Below, one piece after another: positions 1 to 11,862 of a stretch of 64,000 bases of DNA. This DNA comes from Hysterangium stoloniferum (taxonomy: Eukaryota; Basidiomycota; Agaricomycetes; Hysterangiales; Hysterangiaceae). The stretch is from positions 434,001-498,000 of the forward strand of contig WHVD01000032.1 in assembly GCA_015178975.1 (NCBI GenBank), read 5' to 3'. Numbering within the stretch: position 1 is the first letter of the stretch; every line of letters starts with the position of its first letter. A program made the translations under genes and the position numbers. Under the pieces are notes generated by a model, which searched no databases, was not told where the DNA came from, and saw only the letters and a program-made list of their open reading frames with translations.

Positions 1-151
1 CTCGTTTTCCCAAATACGGAATAGATTTTGAGTATAACTAACAAAGTAACATCCATCGCCATAATGAGCTAAATAGTAAACCATTTTTATCATAATATAA
101 ATATTTCATCTAGTTGAATCACCCGATTTTTGTGGAGCGAATGCGGTTGAA

Positions 152-909
152 TCACGGACGCAATGCATTTATGAAGCCAGCAATTTCAACAGTCTCCGTG
201 CGTTTGTATCCCTCCACAAACTCTTCCCCGACATAACCTAAAATGTTATCATATGTGGTCTCTGGCTTGTGTCGCACGATGGAACAAAAGCATTCCCTAA
301 TTTTATCCCGGATAGACAAGTCGGGGAAGGCTTCCGTGACAGCCTGCGTTACAGCAGAGGCGTGGGGAACATGCTCTAGACCTTGGCGCAAGACATCAAC
401 TGCGACTCCTCTAAAGCAATAAACGACCTCGGGTATTGAGTGTGATGCGAGGCTAGGTGTTGCATGTAAAGCGATCGAATCTCACACGGTCAGTTCTCTC
501 AGCCTGTGCTGACAAGAATCAGTCGATGGGGTACCCTCTACTTCCTGATGATATTTTTTTAAGAAAGAAACTGCGGCTGCTGCACCGTCAACTTCAAATC
601 GACGATCAGGCGTCATGTATTTATCGGCGAGTCCTAAATCCTAATGCATGTGAAAATTATCGGCCTTTAATGATAACGCAGGATCATTATGGGAACTTGA
701 CGTACATGTAGCAATGCTGCTACAGACAGGGTCTCCTCGTCAATAAGTGCATTTTCTGCTTGAACGAGCTTCAAGGCAAAAAGCCAAGATCGAACAACAT
801 GGTTAAAAAGCCACGGAGGGGATTCTGCTTGAGCATGCGCAAGGGCTGCTTTAACGAGCGGCGTGTCTGGAGTTGGAATCCCTGCAATGATTGCTATGGG
901 GAGAGTCAT
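152..909 (-). pseudogene. HD-domain protein (cyanamide-hydratase-like family), one nonsense codon
   Basis: Reads on the minus strand from an ATG at 909. Exon 1 (909-706) carries the 'FNHVVRSW' segment and ends at 'AALLH'; a 65-bp intron (705-641, GTACGT...TAG) separates the two halves of the HD metal-binding motif, and exon 2 resumes with 'DLGLADKYMTPDRRFEVDG'. The end of exon 2 contains 'KPETTYDNILGYVGEEFVEGY', typical of fungal HD-domain hydrolases of about 220 residues. An in-frame TGA at 482-484 stands where the family has Trp ('V-W-D-SIALH'), so the reading frame is broken by one G-to-A change; otherwise the frame is open to the stop at 152. Family assignment is from remembered motifs; the substrate is not inferable. 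Confidence 0.8.
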
Positions 910-2030
910 TGTATGTGAGAGACGAAGAATGGGTGAAGTCCTCTGCTGGTAGTATGTTGAGGCGATTGCATTCCCTATTTAAGCATACCCTTGAGTGTTG
1001 CGGAAGTTGAGCGAGACTCGGCTCTTCCTTTGTGCGACAGGGGGGCCGTGCCGACTGTCAACATCGACAGCCTGCTGACTGAAAATACATTTCATTACAT
1101 ATCCATTATCGACGGAAACGATTGACCATAGCGTCAATTTTCTTGTCTCCATTTCCCAATGGGGATTCAAACCCTATTATAAATTCCGATATTTCGGAGA
1201 CGTACCGGATCAGCGGAACCGTGTCAAAATCATGCCACGTTGTGGCGTCAATCAGAATACTTGAATACAAAGCAAAGTAGTAAATACTCAGTTTGATTCT
1301 TTGAAATCTTGAAATCTAGGGGAAGTGCAGTGGGCACGCATCTCGGTGGTCATGTCGGACTAGCTGATAACCCCGACCCAGGGCAGGCTGAATCCTACAT
1401 TATTACGAAATTATTCGAGAGGCTTAGTCACTTAGGATTTGGACGTTGAGACAATCACCGACATGCTCATTGAGTACTAGCAGCTATCTATCTGACTCCC
1501 CCCCCCCCTCAATTTCTTACTTTTACCATTTCGAACCCAAATACAGATGAGGTATACTACAAAAAACACTAGGCAGTTAAATACTAAAATATGACATACT
1601 TGAATAAATATTATTGAGAGTAACAACTGTGGCTGTACACCCTCCCTCTGTATGACAGTGGTTGGAAGGCTGCAGCCTCAGTGATCATGAGACTCTTGTG
1701 TCCTAACTAGCCTCATAATTCATCTATGGGCAAATTAATACTTCATTAAAAGAGGCAATTTCATATTCAACAGAGTTGAAGACATTCAATTACTCCTTTG
1801 ATATTTGTTGAGAACATTTGATCTGTGTCAGACTTTCATATTGTGAAAAAAATCATGGGAAACAATTCTTCATATTACATCCTACATGATGCAAAGTTGA
1901 ATGACCACTGGGACTTTTATTGGTATTCCAATTCTTTGTTAAGCCTGGAAAACCTGCTGGATCCTGGGTCCAACTCTATACATATCTCTTTATCTCTCTC
2001 TTGCAGTCTGACCTGTCTACCATGCCCTAC
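910..2030. other. no recognisable gene
   Basis: I see no convincing coding region. There is an 11-C homopolymer at 1498-1508. A short minus-strand reading frame (979-1170) has no recognisable motif. The sequence just before 2030 has no copy of the copia LTR found at 5251-5535, so the element that follows has lost its 5' end. Confidence 0.5.
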
Positions 2031-2040
2031 CACCTGGGTA

Positions 2041-5000
2041 TGTGAAACCAAATGGATGTTAGATTCAGGATGCTCACATCACATCACTCACGAAATATCG
2101 GACTTCTCAGAATACCGAGCTCTGCCAAGACCAGAAAACATTTGCCTGGCAGATGGGACCACATGAATCTCCTACATTGGAATTGGCACAGTTGCAGCCA
2201 CCACACAAATCGAAGGGATTGAAAAAAAAATTACAGTAACAAATGTCCTACACTTCCCCAACATTAATGGGAGGTTCATTTCAATATGGAAACTAGGAGA
2301 AAAAGGCATCTCTACTACCTTTTTCACAAACACTGTTACTCTCAGCAAGAATTCTGCTCCATGCACAAAAGGGATTTTAATTGGACAACAATACTGGATC
2401 ACACTTTATTCCTCACAGCCTACAGTTCACTCACTCCAGAAGAAAATCCCAATTGAGACTCTCCACGCCCAGTTGGGACACCTCTCCTGGACAACTCTTC
2501 AGAAGTTCAGCGATCACATAGATTCCACTTCTGTGCACAGGCTCTCTACACGCGAAGGCTGTTTACTTGGAAAATCCACGAGAAAGACCTTTAAATCTAG
2601 GCATACAAGGAGAACAAACCCCTTTGAACTAGTCTACATGGACCCTTCAGGACCAATGAACACAGGATCTATACAAAGGAATTCTTATCACTACATGCTT
2701 GTCGATGATTACACATGCTTTAAATGGACATTTTTCTTGCGCACCAAAGATCAAGCCTTTAACACATTTAAGTCTTTTGCTGCATATATATATTGACCCA
2801 CTTTCAAACAGACATACAGGCCATACATTCTGATCAAGGGGGGGAGTTTTTATTGAAAGACTTCATCAAATTCTTGGAAGAAAAAGGAATAAAACATGAA
2901 CTCAACCACACACCCACACACCACAGCAAAATGGCATAGCTGAGAGAGCGAAATAGGACAATAGCGGAAGCTGCCTGGGCCATGTTACAATCTGCCAGGT
3001 TGCCAAACACTTTTTGGGAGAGTGCTGTATCCACGGCCACCCACGTAAGAAATTGTGCACCCTCACGAGTCAATGAGTATATTCCCCCATATGAACGGCT
3101 CTTTAACCATCTGCCTGACCTATCTTACCTCCGTGTCTTTGGTTGCCTCACATATAGGCACATTACAACAGCAAGAACCAAACTTGCTGCTACATCAGAA
3201 AAACTTATATTCACAGGCTATGAACCAACTAAAAAAGGATATCAACTATGGAACCCCATGGCACGAAGATTCATAGCTTCAACTGATGTTACCTTTGAAG
3301 AAAGTATCTTCCCTTTTTGCCCTCACACAATCAATCCTGTCCAAACCGAACCATCATCTGTGACCCCACACAGCAACACTGAACTACTTGACCTCTTATT
3401 ACCTGAGAGTGACGATGAAGATCACATACCACCACATACAAGTGTGCATACACCTACATCGCCACGCTCAAATGCACCCCCTCCAACACCTCTGCCTGAA
3501 GAGCCACCTCCACCACTTCGTAGGTCCACCAGACTGAACTGGGGCATACAGTGAAACGATCAAATGAATGCACACCCTGATCAGGAACACATACAACAAG
3601 GGTTACGCCCCTGGGTTGCCAATGCCTGGGATGATTCTTCAGAGGCCTTCAGAGCTGCTGCGAGTATTACACCAACTGGAGATCCTAGCACCTACACTTA
3701 TGCCATGAAGACACCCGAAGCATACCTTTGGCAGCAAGCTATGAATGAAGAAATTACATCACTAGCAGATAATAAGACTTGGGAGCTGGTCAGTCTACCA
3801 GAAGGCCAGACCACCATTAAGAACAAATGGGTGTATGTGATGAAATGAAATACACAGGGAGAAGTCACAAGATATAAGGCCCGGCTTGATGCGAAAGGGT
3901 TCACACAAACTGAAGGAATTAACTATGAGGAAACGTTTGCTCCAGCTGCTCATCTGGACTCATTACGACTTTTATTATCATTGGCAGCTGTCTATGACTG
4001 GGATATCCACCAAATTGACATCAAGTCAGCCTATCTAAATGGGAATCTCAATGAAGAAATATACATGGATCAACCACAAGGCTTCACAGTACCTGGGAAG
4101 GAAACACTCGTGTGTCGTCTCCTGAAAGCGATCTATGGCTTGAGGCAAGCAGGGCGCCAATGGCATGAGGACCTGCAAGGGACTTTAGAAAGCTTCGGAT
4201 ACAGTAAGCTACTTTCAGGGGATGTCTCCCTCTTTTTCAAGAGTCACAATGAAGGGGGAGAGTTTACGATTATCCTAGTATATGTTGATGACATGGCGAT
4301 TTTTGGCAACTCAAAAAACATTCAAGATGTGAAAGCTTTCATTGGTTCCAAGTATAAATATACTGATCTAGGGGAAATCGAACAATTCCTGGGGCTTCAC
4401 ATTACCCGCAACCGTTCGAAAAGGACTATCACGATAGACCATACCTACTACATACAATGTATAGCTGATCGCTTCAATATGCAGAACTGCCGGCTGGCAT
4501 ACACCCCCTTTCCCGCAGGAACCAATCTTGTATCCAATACAGAGACAGGATTCGATCTTACGACTAGGTCACATTACCAACAACTTGTCGGGTCCCTCAT
4601 GTATGCCATGCTAGGGACACTACTAGATATATGCTATGCTGTGAACAAGCTATCACAATATGGATCGAACCCCACATCTGCTCACCTAGCCACTGCTCAG
4701 CACACCCTACGATACCTCATCACGACATGACATCGCAAACTTACATATGGAAAAAATGACTCTATAGAACTGGTCGGGTACAGTGACTCTGACTGGGCAG
4801 GAGATACAGACAGTTGTCGATCAACTACAAGATACACATTTGTTCTCACAGGAGGGTCGGTAACCTGTGCCACTCAGAGACAACGCACTGTCGCACTCTC
4901 TTCGGCCGAAGCAGAGTACATGGCCCTCACCAAATTCTCTAAACATGCACAGTGGATTGTATCCCTTCTCCAACAGCTCTATTTCGACATTGACTTCCCA

Positions 5001-5259
5001 ATTAATATCTTTAGTGACTCACTTGGTGCCCGCTCAATTGCTTCAAACAATGTCTATCACAAGAGGACAAAACACATCGATATTAAATACCACTACATCC
5101 GAGAAAACATTATGGATGGGACAGTTCAGTGTAAATGAAGTCAACACTAAGAATAATCTTGCCGATGTTTGCACGAAATCACTACCACGGGATCAACACA
5201 ACACTTTAATATCACGACTTGGACTCGTTGATAATTCGACTGAGGGGGAGTGTTGTAAA
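2041..5259 (+). pseudogene. copia pol (PR-IN-RT-RH), multiple stops and frameshifts
   Basis: Protease motif 'DSGCSHHIT' near 2065; GAG-pre-integrase 'HLSWTTLQKF' near 2475; integrase core with 'HSDQGGEF' near 2830 and 'GIAERA' near 2935 in another frame; integrase C-terminal part to 3554; reverse transcriptase start 'NKWVYVMK' near 3830 and 'IDIKSAYLNG', with the catalytic 'YVDD' near 4280; RNase H 'SDSDWAGD' near 4785 and 'ALSSAEAEYMAL' near 4895. Stops at about 2164 (ACA TGA ATC), 3846 (AAA TGA AAT) and 4728 (ACA TGA CAT) all look like former CGA codons. There are frameshifts around 2800-2940 and 5120. The family is copia because integrase precedes reverse transcriptase. Confidence 0.92.
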
Positions 5260-5535
5260 GAGGGAACAATAACGGTCGAATTACCTCCGAGCACAATGAC
5301 TACTTGAATCTATTATTAGATTCCTATTATGCCCCTTATTATAAGTGGCACACGACTGTGGATATATATGCCCATTGTTATACTCATTTATATAGAACAA
5401 TGGACGTAGATTAGTATAAAGTAAATAGGTATTGTATGATAGTAAAAAACAACAGAGTTAGTCTACTCGCACTCCTCTACTCGCACTCAGGAGTTTCCTG
5501 AGTGGCACTGCGTCTACAAGTTGCGACCTTTTACA
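5251..5535 (+). repeat. copia 3' LTR
   Basis: Begins TGTTGTAAAG directly after the purine tract and ends CCTTTTACA, so the ends are short inverted repeats (TG...CA). Length about 285 bp. There is no partner 5' LTR in the window. The end is placed at the CA; the next bases are ATAGG. Confidence 0.75.
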
Positions 5536-8302
5536 ATAGGGTCATCTGTCGTCGTTAATCGCGCAAAAAACAGCCGACCTCTTCGTTGGGTGGGGGTTGC
5601 ACCTGGGGGTTGTTTGTAAAGAATGAAGCGACAACACAGCTGCAACGGGTGAAAGTCTCAACAGATGAGGCGGATGCACCGCGTGGGTTATTGTCGTGTG
5701 TCTCTGGTTGGTATCTAGGACGGATTCCAACCATCCGTTTCCCAAGTGACACGACACCGTCACCGAGATGGATGTTCTTCCGATTATCCCCACCAGTTGC
5801 CTCGATGCTATGCCACCCGGCAATATCGCCATTGGCCTCCCATGATGCCGGACCACGTTAGCGCTCCTGCCTGGCTGGGGAGGCTCGTCAGACAGGGGGC
5901 GGGCTCTCGAAGGAGCAGCTTCTCCTGGGCGTGGGCGAATTGTGGAAGTCCAGCCTGCGCTACGATTGGGGCGGCGGGTACGATGACCGGACCAGAAGGT
6001 CTCTGGGGATGTTCCCTAGGTGAAGGGGAGCGAGAAAAGATACGGAAAGGCGGAGAAGCATCTAGAAGTTTATATTATGGGTCATCTGTCGTCGTGAATC
6101 GCGCAAAAAAGACAACGGACCTCTTGGTCGTATTCGTGGCTGTTGGACGCGTGTGTTCGAACTGGTGGAAGCCACCGTCGCTGTCGAGTATTATAATGGG
6201 TCGACTGCGTCGCCTGAAGTATCCTGAGAGAGGCGTGAACACGGGCAAAAAAATGGCTTAAAATTGGCGAACTAAGTGGTATTTTTTTTTACAACTGGTT
6301 GATGTATCCCGGTGTCCACTGGCCACCTAACTTTGTTCTAGGTGCTCTGGGGCCCCTATATCACAAGCTTTATATTTAATAATTTATTTTTATATTTACA
6401 AGCCATTTCGCAAGTAAACAATAATATATAAGGAACAAGCACAGTATTGGTATTATAGATAACCTCACCGCCAAACCCTGCCAGTGCTGCGGTGTCACTG
6501 AAAACACCACAGCACCTGAACTTCTTGAAAACACAGTCCTCCATCTGGCCGACACTATCCACCATCCATCCCCTGACCCTTTGACCAGGAAGAATATAAA
6601 AAATATGTTATGATCACACCATAAGCAACGAGACTACCACGTATAGCTGGCAATCCGGAATACTCATAGTTCTCGTATTACCATATATGCATATGTTACC
6701 CGGTGACAAAAGACACAGCAGCAATGCTGGTTCTTTCATCACATCAGATTCAGCCCAAGATATAAAATAAATAAATGAACAAACTATAAGTACCTTTATG
6801 GAGAATGTGGAAATGGAGCCGAAGGGGAGGGTGGAGATAATATGACGATAAGGGCAGTGATGAGGATACGTTGAAGGTGAAGAGGAGGGTCAGTCAAAAG
6901 AGTGAAAGTGAAAGTAAAGGCAAAGGGCAGAGGCACAGACAAGTAGTCGAAGTATGAGGGTGACTCGAAAGCGAAGTTGAAGGTAAAGGTGAGACGAAGG
7001 TGAGGGCCTGAAAACAGGACAACTTATAAATTTTATGTGACCACAACGTTACTATGGTAAATCTAGACGGCAAATGTCGCACTTCGTCCAGCTCAAAACT
7101 GTGGTACCGTGCCTCACACTCGTGGATGTTGTGCGTAAAGGCGTACGTGCGAATGTCGCTGCCAAACAATTCGGACGTCACTCTGGCCACGTCGCCGGGC
7201 GCCCACTCCGCTGTATGCTGACACGCAGAACACCATAGGCGGTGCAGCGTGTTCAAGGAGGGATAGCAGGGATAGCAGGGGCGTGCTCAAGAGCTGGGAA
7301 GAGGTGGCATAGTGGTGTGTTGGATATGCGTGTTGCAGCCATGAGGTGCGTTCGTCCATAGGGCTCTACAATTTGCAAGATATTCCAAGAACAAAAAAGA
7401 TACATTCAATTTGTGGTATAATGATATATGGCTGAGGGAAACTCACCAGGAAGTCAATACATCCATTCAGCCTCTCTCGTGAACCTAAATCCGTACGTAT
7501 ATGTAGTTCCATGCCTATCTTGTCATTTCTCTTTCCGCGACGGTCAATCGCATCGACGAAGACTTGCAGACGCCGTTCGAAACCGCCATTATCCCGCATC
7601 GGCCACCCCGTTCTTTTACCAGTAATGTTTCTACAAAGTGCGAAAAATCGGCAAGTGCGTGCGCAAAGGTATGATGGCTGAGCAGTAGCAGGAGGTCCCA
7701 CGCGGGCGAGCCGGGGAGCAGAGTCTGTGGCAGCAGCATTACGCCGAAACGTAATGGTGGCAGGGCGGCGGACGGCGGGACGAAAGGCCGCAGAGATGTG
7801 TGGGAGACGGTCCATGCTGCTGCTGGTAGTCTTGGCGCTGTCGTGATACTTGACAGAGAATCGGTGTAGTGTTTTATCACAAGTGCTAAAGCAACAGTGC
7901 TGCTGGCTGAGATTCGGTTGTATGGCAGTGATATGCGATATGCGGACTGGGTGGGGTATGGGTGATGTTTAAGTGTGAGAGATGGTTATCAATGCATCAA
8001 AACACACCTAAAACCTCCAGCCATGCTTGTTGCAATGAGCAGTCGTCCAACCGCAGAGAGAAAGCAGCGAAGACAAAGGCATCACGAACGACGAGCAAAA
8101 TGTGAGAATGCAGAAACGGAGAGATAATGTAACGTGCCGACTAATGAACCAACGAGTGATGAATGTGAATAGCTCCCATTCGATAAGAGGGCCACCCAAG
8201 GAGAAGAGCAGGGCAGAGTGAGGACTGACCAGAATCGTTGAAATAACATAGCGAAGCGTGTATGAGGACGAGGTCATCCGTGTGACAGTACATTTTATTA
8301 CC
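5536..8302. other. unassigned region with a 45-bp direct repeat
   Basis: A segment starting GGGTCATCTGTCGTCG at about 5538 recurs at about 6080 (both continue AATCGCGCAAAAAA and then a 'GACCTCTT' word), 542 bp apart. The first copy starts two bases after the copia LTR. A third, shorter echo (ATGGGTCGACTGCGTCG) is at about 6195. Between 6300 and 8300 there are several open frames on the minus strand (for example 7366-7815), but none shows a family motif and I do not call a gene. Confidence 0.5.
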
Positions 8303-9410
8303 TGTTATTATTGCTGTTTGATTCATGGCGGAGTCCAAAATCTTCATTTTTTGCCGCCGTTTTAAGTTGTAAAGGGCATATCTCCTCAATTACTGCGATT
8401 TAGATCAAGTGTAATAAATGAAAATTGACGTATTTTAGCCTCTAACGCAATTTCTTTTTGGGATAGGCGCTTGCGTATTCTATTAGTTCTCCTACATTTT
8501 TCATCAGCGTATAGGCAGTGGTTCTTCAGAAACTACATCCAATTACAATTATGGGAGGCACTAGAAAGACCATCAGAGGTTCCAGAGGCTGATTCATAGC
8601 CACCACCTGCTAACACTACTAAATGAGTAGTAATAAAGCACATACCTCTGAAGTGCCACACATATCTTCTAGGCTCTCCTTCAGCTCATCCAGGTAAATG
8701 TCAGATGCTTTTGTGATTGAACCAAGCAGAAACTAGAAAATAACATCAGGTAGTTATAATATGAACATCTACATGAGCACTCACCTCTCAATTGCCTTCA
8801 TCAAGTATTGACTTCCACCCTTTGCGTCTGCTAGGGGAGTGGACAACTTGTCCAGTGTGCTTATAGATAGACAATATATGTATGTTCAATTGTTCAATGC
8901 TGCTGACCTGTGTATTCCATAATTTTGGATATAGGTAAGTGTTTTGTCATGAATATAAGAGTCCACTATAAGTCATCGGACAAGGGTCGTTGTCACACTG
9001 GCATAGGAGGAGAGGAACTGTCACAGCACGAATTGTGACTGTGTGACAAAGTGAAACCATTTTTATACAACATTGAACTCATAGATTGCTTATTCCAACT
9101 GTAAAGAGTATCAATATAATGTCACAATTGGGAATTAAAAGGTCATCATTTATTTAAACCACTACATTTCTTGGAAAACTGTCTAACTCATGTGGGGTAA
9201 TCATACTGGCAGCACCAGCAGTGCATACTTTTTGTGACAATATAGCACCATAGGAAATAAGAGAAAATATATTAGATCAAATTTCATTTATTACACTTGA
9301 TCTAAATCACAGTATTTGAGGAGATATGCCCTTTATAACTTCTTACTTCAAAATGGCGGCAAAAAATGAAGATTTTGGACTCTACCATGAATTATGCAAA
9401 CAGCAATAAC
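8303..9410. mobile_element. non-autonomous DNA element with ~125-bp terminal inverted repeats
   Basis: The left arm (8303-8427) and the right arm (9275-9410) are reverse complements with scattered differences: both hold TTATTGCTGTTT (TTATTATTGCTGTTT on the left), CATGG, GAGTCCAAAATC, TTCATTTTTTGCCGCC, AAGGGCATATCTCCTCAA and ATTTAGATCAAGTG. About 850 bp lie between them with no transposase. I could not find a clear target duplication. Superfamily unknown. Confidence 0.75.
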
Positions 9411-9432
9411 CAATTGACAGTGTCTCATTTTT

Positions 9433-10266
9433 AGTGATTGGCAAGGCCCAGCCTGACCTGAAAGCCCTGGCTTGGGTCTTTCAATATCTCAGGCTGGGCT
9501 TTAAAAGACGGTTTGGGCTGGGCTTGGCCTGGATTAGGCCCAGACCACAGGTAGAGATGGTACAAGATGGGGTTTGTAAACTTGTAGTCTATTAATAAAA
9601 TCAAATAAACTTCTCAAAACATTATAAATGGATATAGGATAGCTCAACTTCAAGCAATATGGCCTCTAAATCCCCACTAGCCCAAATCTCCAGCACAAAC
9701 TTGTTTCAATTTCTTCGTCACTCTCAATATCCATCCCCAATACAGAATAAGGCATTTGAGGATGGATAAGGAGGTCCTTCCAAATCACACATTTGACAAC
9801 TTGAAGCACTTCAACAATGTCATTTTTTAAACAGTTTTGATGGCATGTGAGTGTAATGCCACCAGATGAAAATGCCCTCTCACTAGAGAGGAATACAATC
9901 CCCAAATATGAGAACAGATGCCACTGTGAAGGCATGATGGCATAGACATGAGCCAGTAAAATTCCTATTCTGATTTATGATCATATTCTCTTTATAACTC
10001 ATTTCGTACCTGAAAATAAAAAAACCCCTGATGAGCGTTGCAGAAGTCATAACCTTCAAGAATATGGAACAGCCACTAAGAGAAATCAATCAGATCAATT
10101 CCTTGTCTCACAGCTGTCAAGAGGGATTTAGTACTGAAAGGAAAGCTGTGAATATATAGGAGAGTGTACACAACAGGAAATACATACCTTTAGCCACAAT
10201 CCTCTGAAGGCCCAGATGAGGTAGAGAATTTGATACAAAAGCATAGATAGCCAAGCAGCAACATAT
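9433..10266 (-). pseudogene. hAT transposase C-terminal part (dimerisation domain)
   Basis: The minus-strand frame 9935-9666 holds 'SSERAFSSGG' followed by a stretch ending 'VVEVLQVVKC'-like residues, the signature of the hAT C-terminal dimerisation domain. Upstream (10150-9940) the frame continues in pieces with stops. Downstream, 9437-9550 is rich in GGCCCAG / GGGCTGGGC words, as in the terminal regions of fungal hAT elements. The gene is cut at 10266 by the family-F LTR; sequence at 24262-24544 and 25966-26640 may be its missing 5' part. Confidence 0.7.
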
Positions 10267-10446
10267 TGTAATGGCAACTATCTAGACTGCACTGACTCGC
10301 ACTGTGACCGAGTTGTGGCACTAGCAGAGGGAATCTGAAGTCTTACATATACCTATCTATTTATATATATGTAGAGTACAGTATTACTCACCTAGCAGAG
10401 GGTGTCTGAAGAGAAAAGTCTAAGGAATCCTTGGCTAGTGGGTGAC
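10267..10446 (+). repeat. LTR-F, left part (interrupted by gypsy A2)
   Basis: Matches the intact LTR-F at 49003-49304 from its first base (TGTAATGGCAAC) to ...GGCTAGTGGGTGAC. The right part is at 24134-24261. The five bases before it (CATAT, 10262-10266) nearly match those after the right part (CATAC, 24262-24266), so this was once a solo LTR with its target duplication. Gypsy A2 sits inside it, flanked by GTGAC. Confidence 0.85.
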
Positions 10447-10892
10447 TGTTATGAGTCATACACAGAGCTTATTGGAGGGTTTCCAGAGAAACCCATGGGA
10501 AAGCCAGTAGGACTTGGCTTCAGCTTATAGGCTGTGCCCTTGCAAGATTGTCTTGTCCAATTTCAAATGGGCAGACGGGAATCCCACGGAGTCTGGGAGG
10601 GGTTTGTGGGTTGTGAGGTCAGAGGGTCGAGATAGATAAGTCGGAGGTTGAGTGATAGATGGGTCAGAGCCTGTGGGCTCCAATGAGGTAAAGCAGTGTG
10701 TTTCAAAGAGGAGTTTAGAGTGGAAAATATACTTGAGATTACTAGGGGGAATCTAAGCTGATTTTCTGACTGGATTGTATGTACAACATCTGCCAGACTA
10801 TATAGACTGTGGAATGTAAAACATACCAAATCCAGTAATAATGAAAACTAAACTAGCAAAAATGAAACAAGATAAGTAAACACCAAACTTAG

Positions 10893-11523
10893 TGTGAAGA
10901 GTGGTAGAAGTTCTAACCGTTCTATATATGAAGAATATCGACCGTTGAAGTACGATACCACGATGTATTGACTGTCTAAGTCTAATATGGACTGAACACG
11001 TATTGACTACTTAGTTCAATATGGTAGAGAGAAGTAGCTATCTAAAGTAAGGTAGATAGCTAGAACGAATAAGCAGAATCGACTGGTTAAGTGCGATTCT
11101 GGACAACTGCTCGAGTGCAAGTAGAGTAGTTAGAGAGTTTAATAATAGAGTAGCGTGGATGTAGTCCACGCGAGTTGAGATAGGGATTGAGTTTCGACTG
11201 ATACAGTTCGAAACTCAGTTTGAATGAGTAGCTAAAGCCTGTCTGTGACGGTCGAGACGATACACCAATCACAACTTACAGGACACTAATGGGTGTCTGG
11301 GTAAGTCGTGGTTGCGGTGTAAAAAGTGTCTGAGTTCTAAACTACGGGCGCTAGAATACATAAGTCTGGCATGTGTGCGCCCACAAGAGTCGATGTACCG
11401 CATACATAGGTCGTCGAACTAATTATAGATATAATGAAAGAGAGAAAATAGAAATAATAAAGGAAATATAGTAAGAGCACATCCAACTATATTTCCTGAG
11501 TGTATTTCGCCATACCTCTCACA
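10893..11523. repeat. solo LTR-H
   Basis: Starts TGTGAAGAG and ends CTCTCACA (short inverted ends, TG...CA), 631 bp, flanked on both sides by CTTAG (10888-10892 and 11524-11528). The bases on either side join to give the uninterrupted A2 LTR. No internal region of this family is present in the window. Confidence 0.88.
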
Positions 11524-11862
11524 CTTAGTGTTAGGAACGGAACAGAGTGGAGTTGCACCCTATACACACCAATAGTCAGTTTACTGGAATTCCAACTGGA
11601 CTCCATATGTCAGACTTGTCCACATTTGACTTCGTTATGTTGTGTATCAGTCACTGGAATACCCGCTGGACTCTGACTCTGTCTATTTCTGACTTTGTTC
11701 CACATGTCAGTCACTGGACCCTGACTGGAAAACCTGTCATCCCTCTAACTGAGCCCCATTCCCATTTTAGTCAATGACTTGTCACGATTCAGACTCCACT
11801 CCTGCTCCATTTCCCGTTACGGTTTATGATTTGTCATGATTCAGACTCTGCTCTGTTCTGTC

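Larger units (their letters stand above)
2030..5535 (+). mobile_element. Ty1/copia retrotransposon, 5'-truncated, inactive
   Basis: The internal region shows the copia domain order protease, integrase, reverse transcriptase, RNase H, followed by a purine tract (5241-5250, TGAGGGGGAG) and an LTR. Gag and the 5' LTR are missing, so the left border is approximate and no target duplication can be checked. The frame is broken by several stops and indels. Confidence 0.9.

Noticed and set aside
482-484. UGA in the HD-domain gene as a selenocysteine codon
   Set aside because: Agaricomycetes lack selenoprotein machinery as far as is known, and the site aligns with Trp in the family; a TGG-to-TGA change is simpler.
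979-1170. Minus-strand frame of 63 residues as a small gene
   Set aside because: No motif, no splice or promoter context.
3055-3276. Second frame within the copia integrase
   Set aside because: Shadow of the integrase frame 2982-3554.
7366-7880. Overlapping minus-strand frames of 120-150 residues as genes
   Set aside because: Two different frames are open over the same GC-richer stretch and neither shows a known motif; no evidence favours one.
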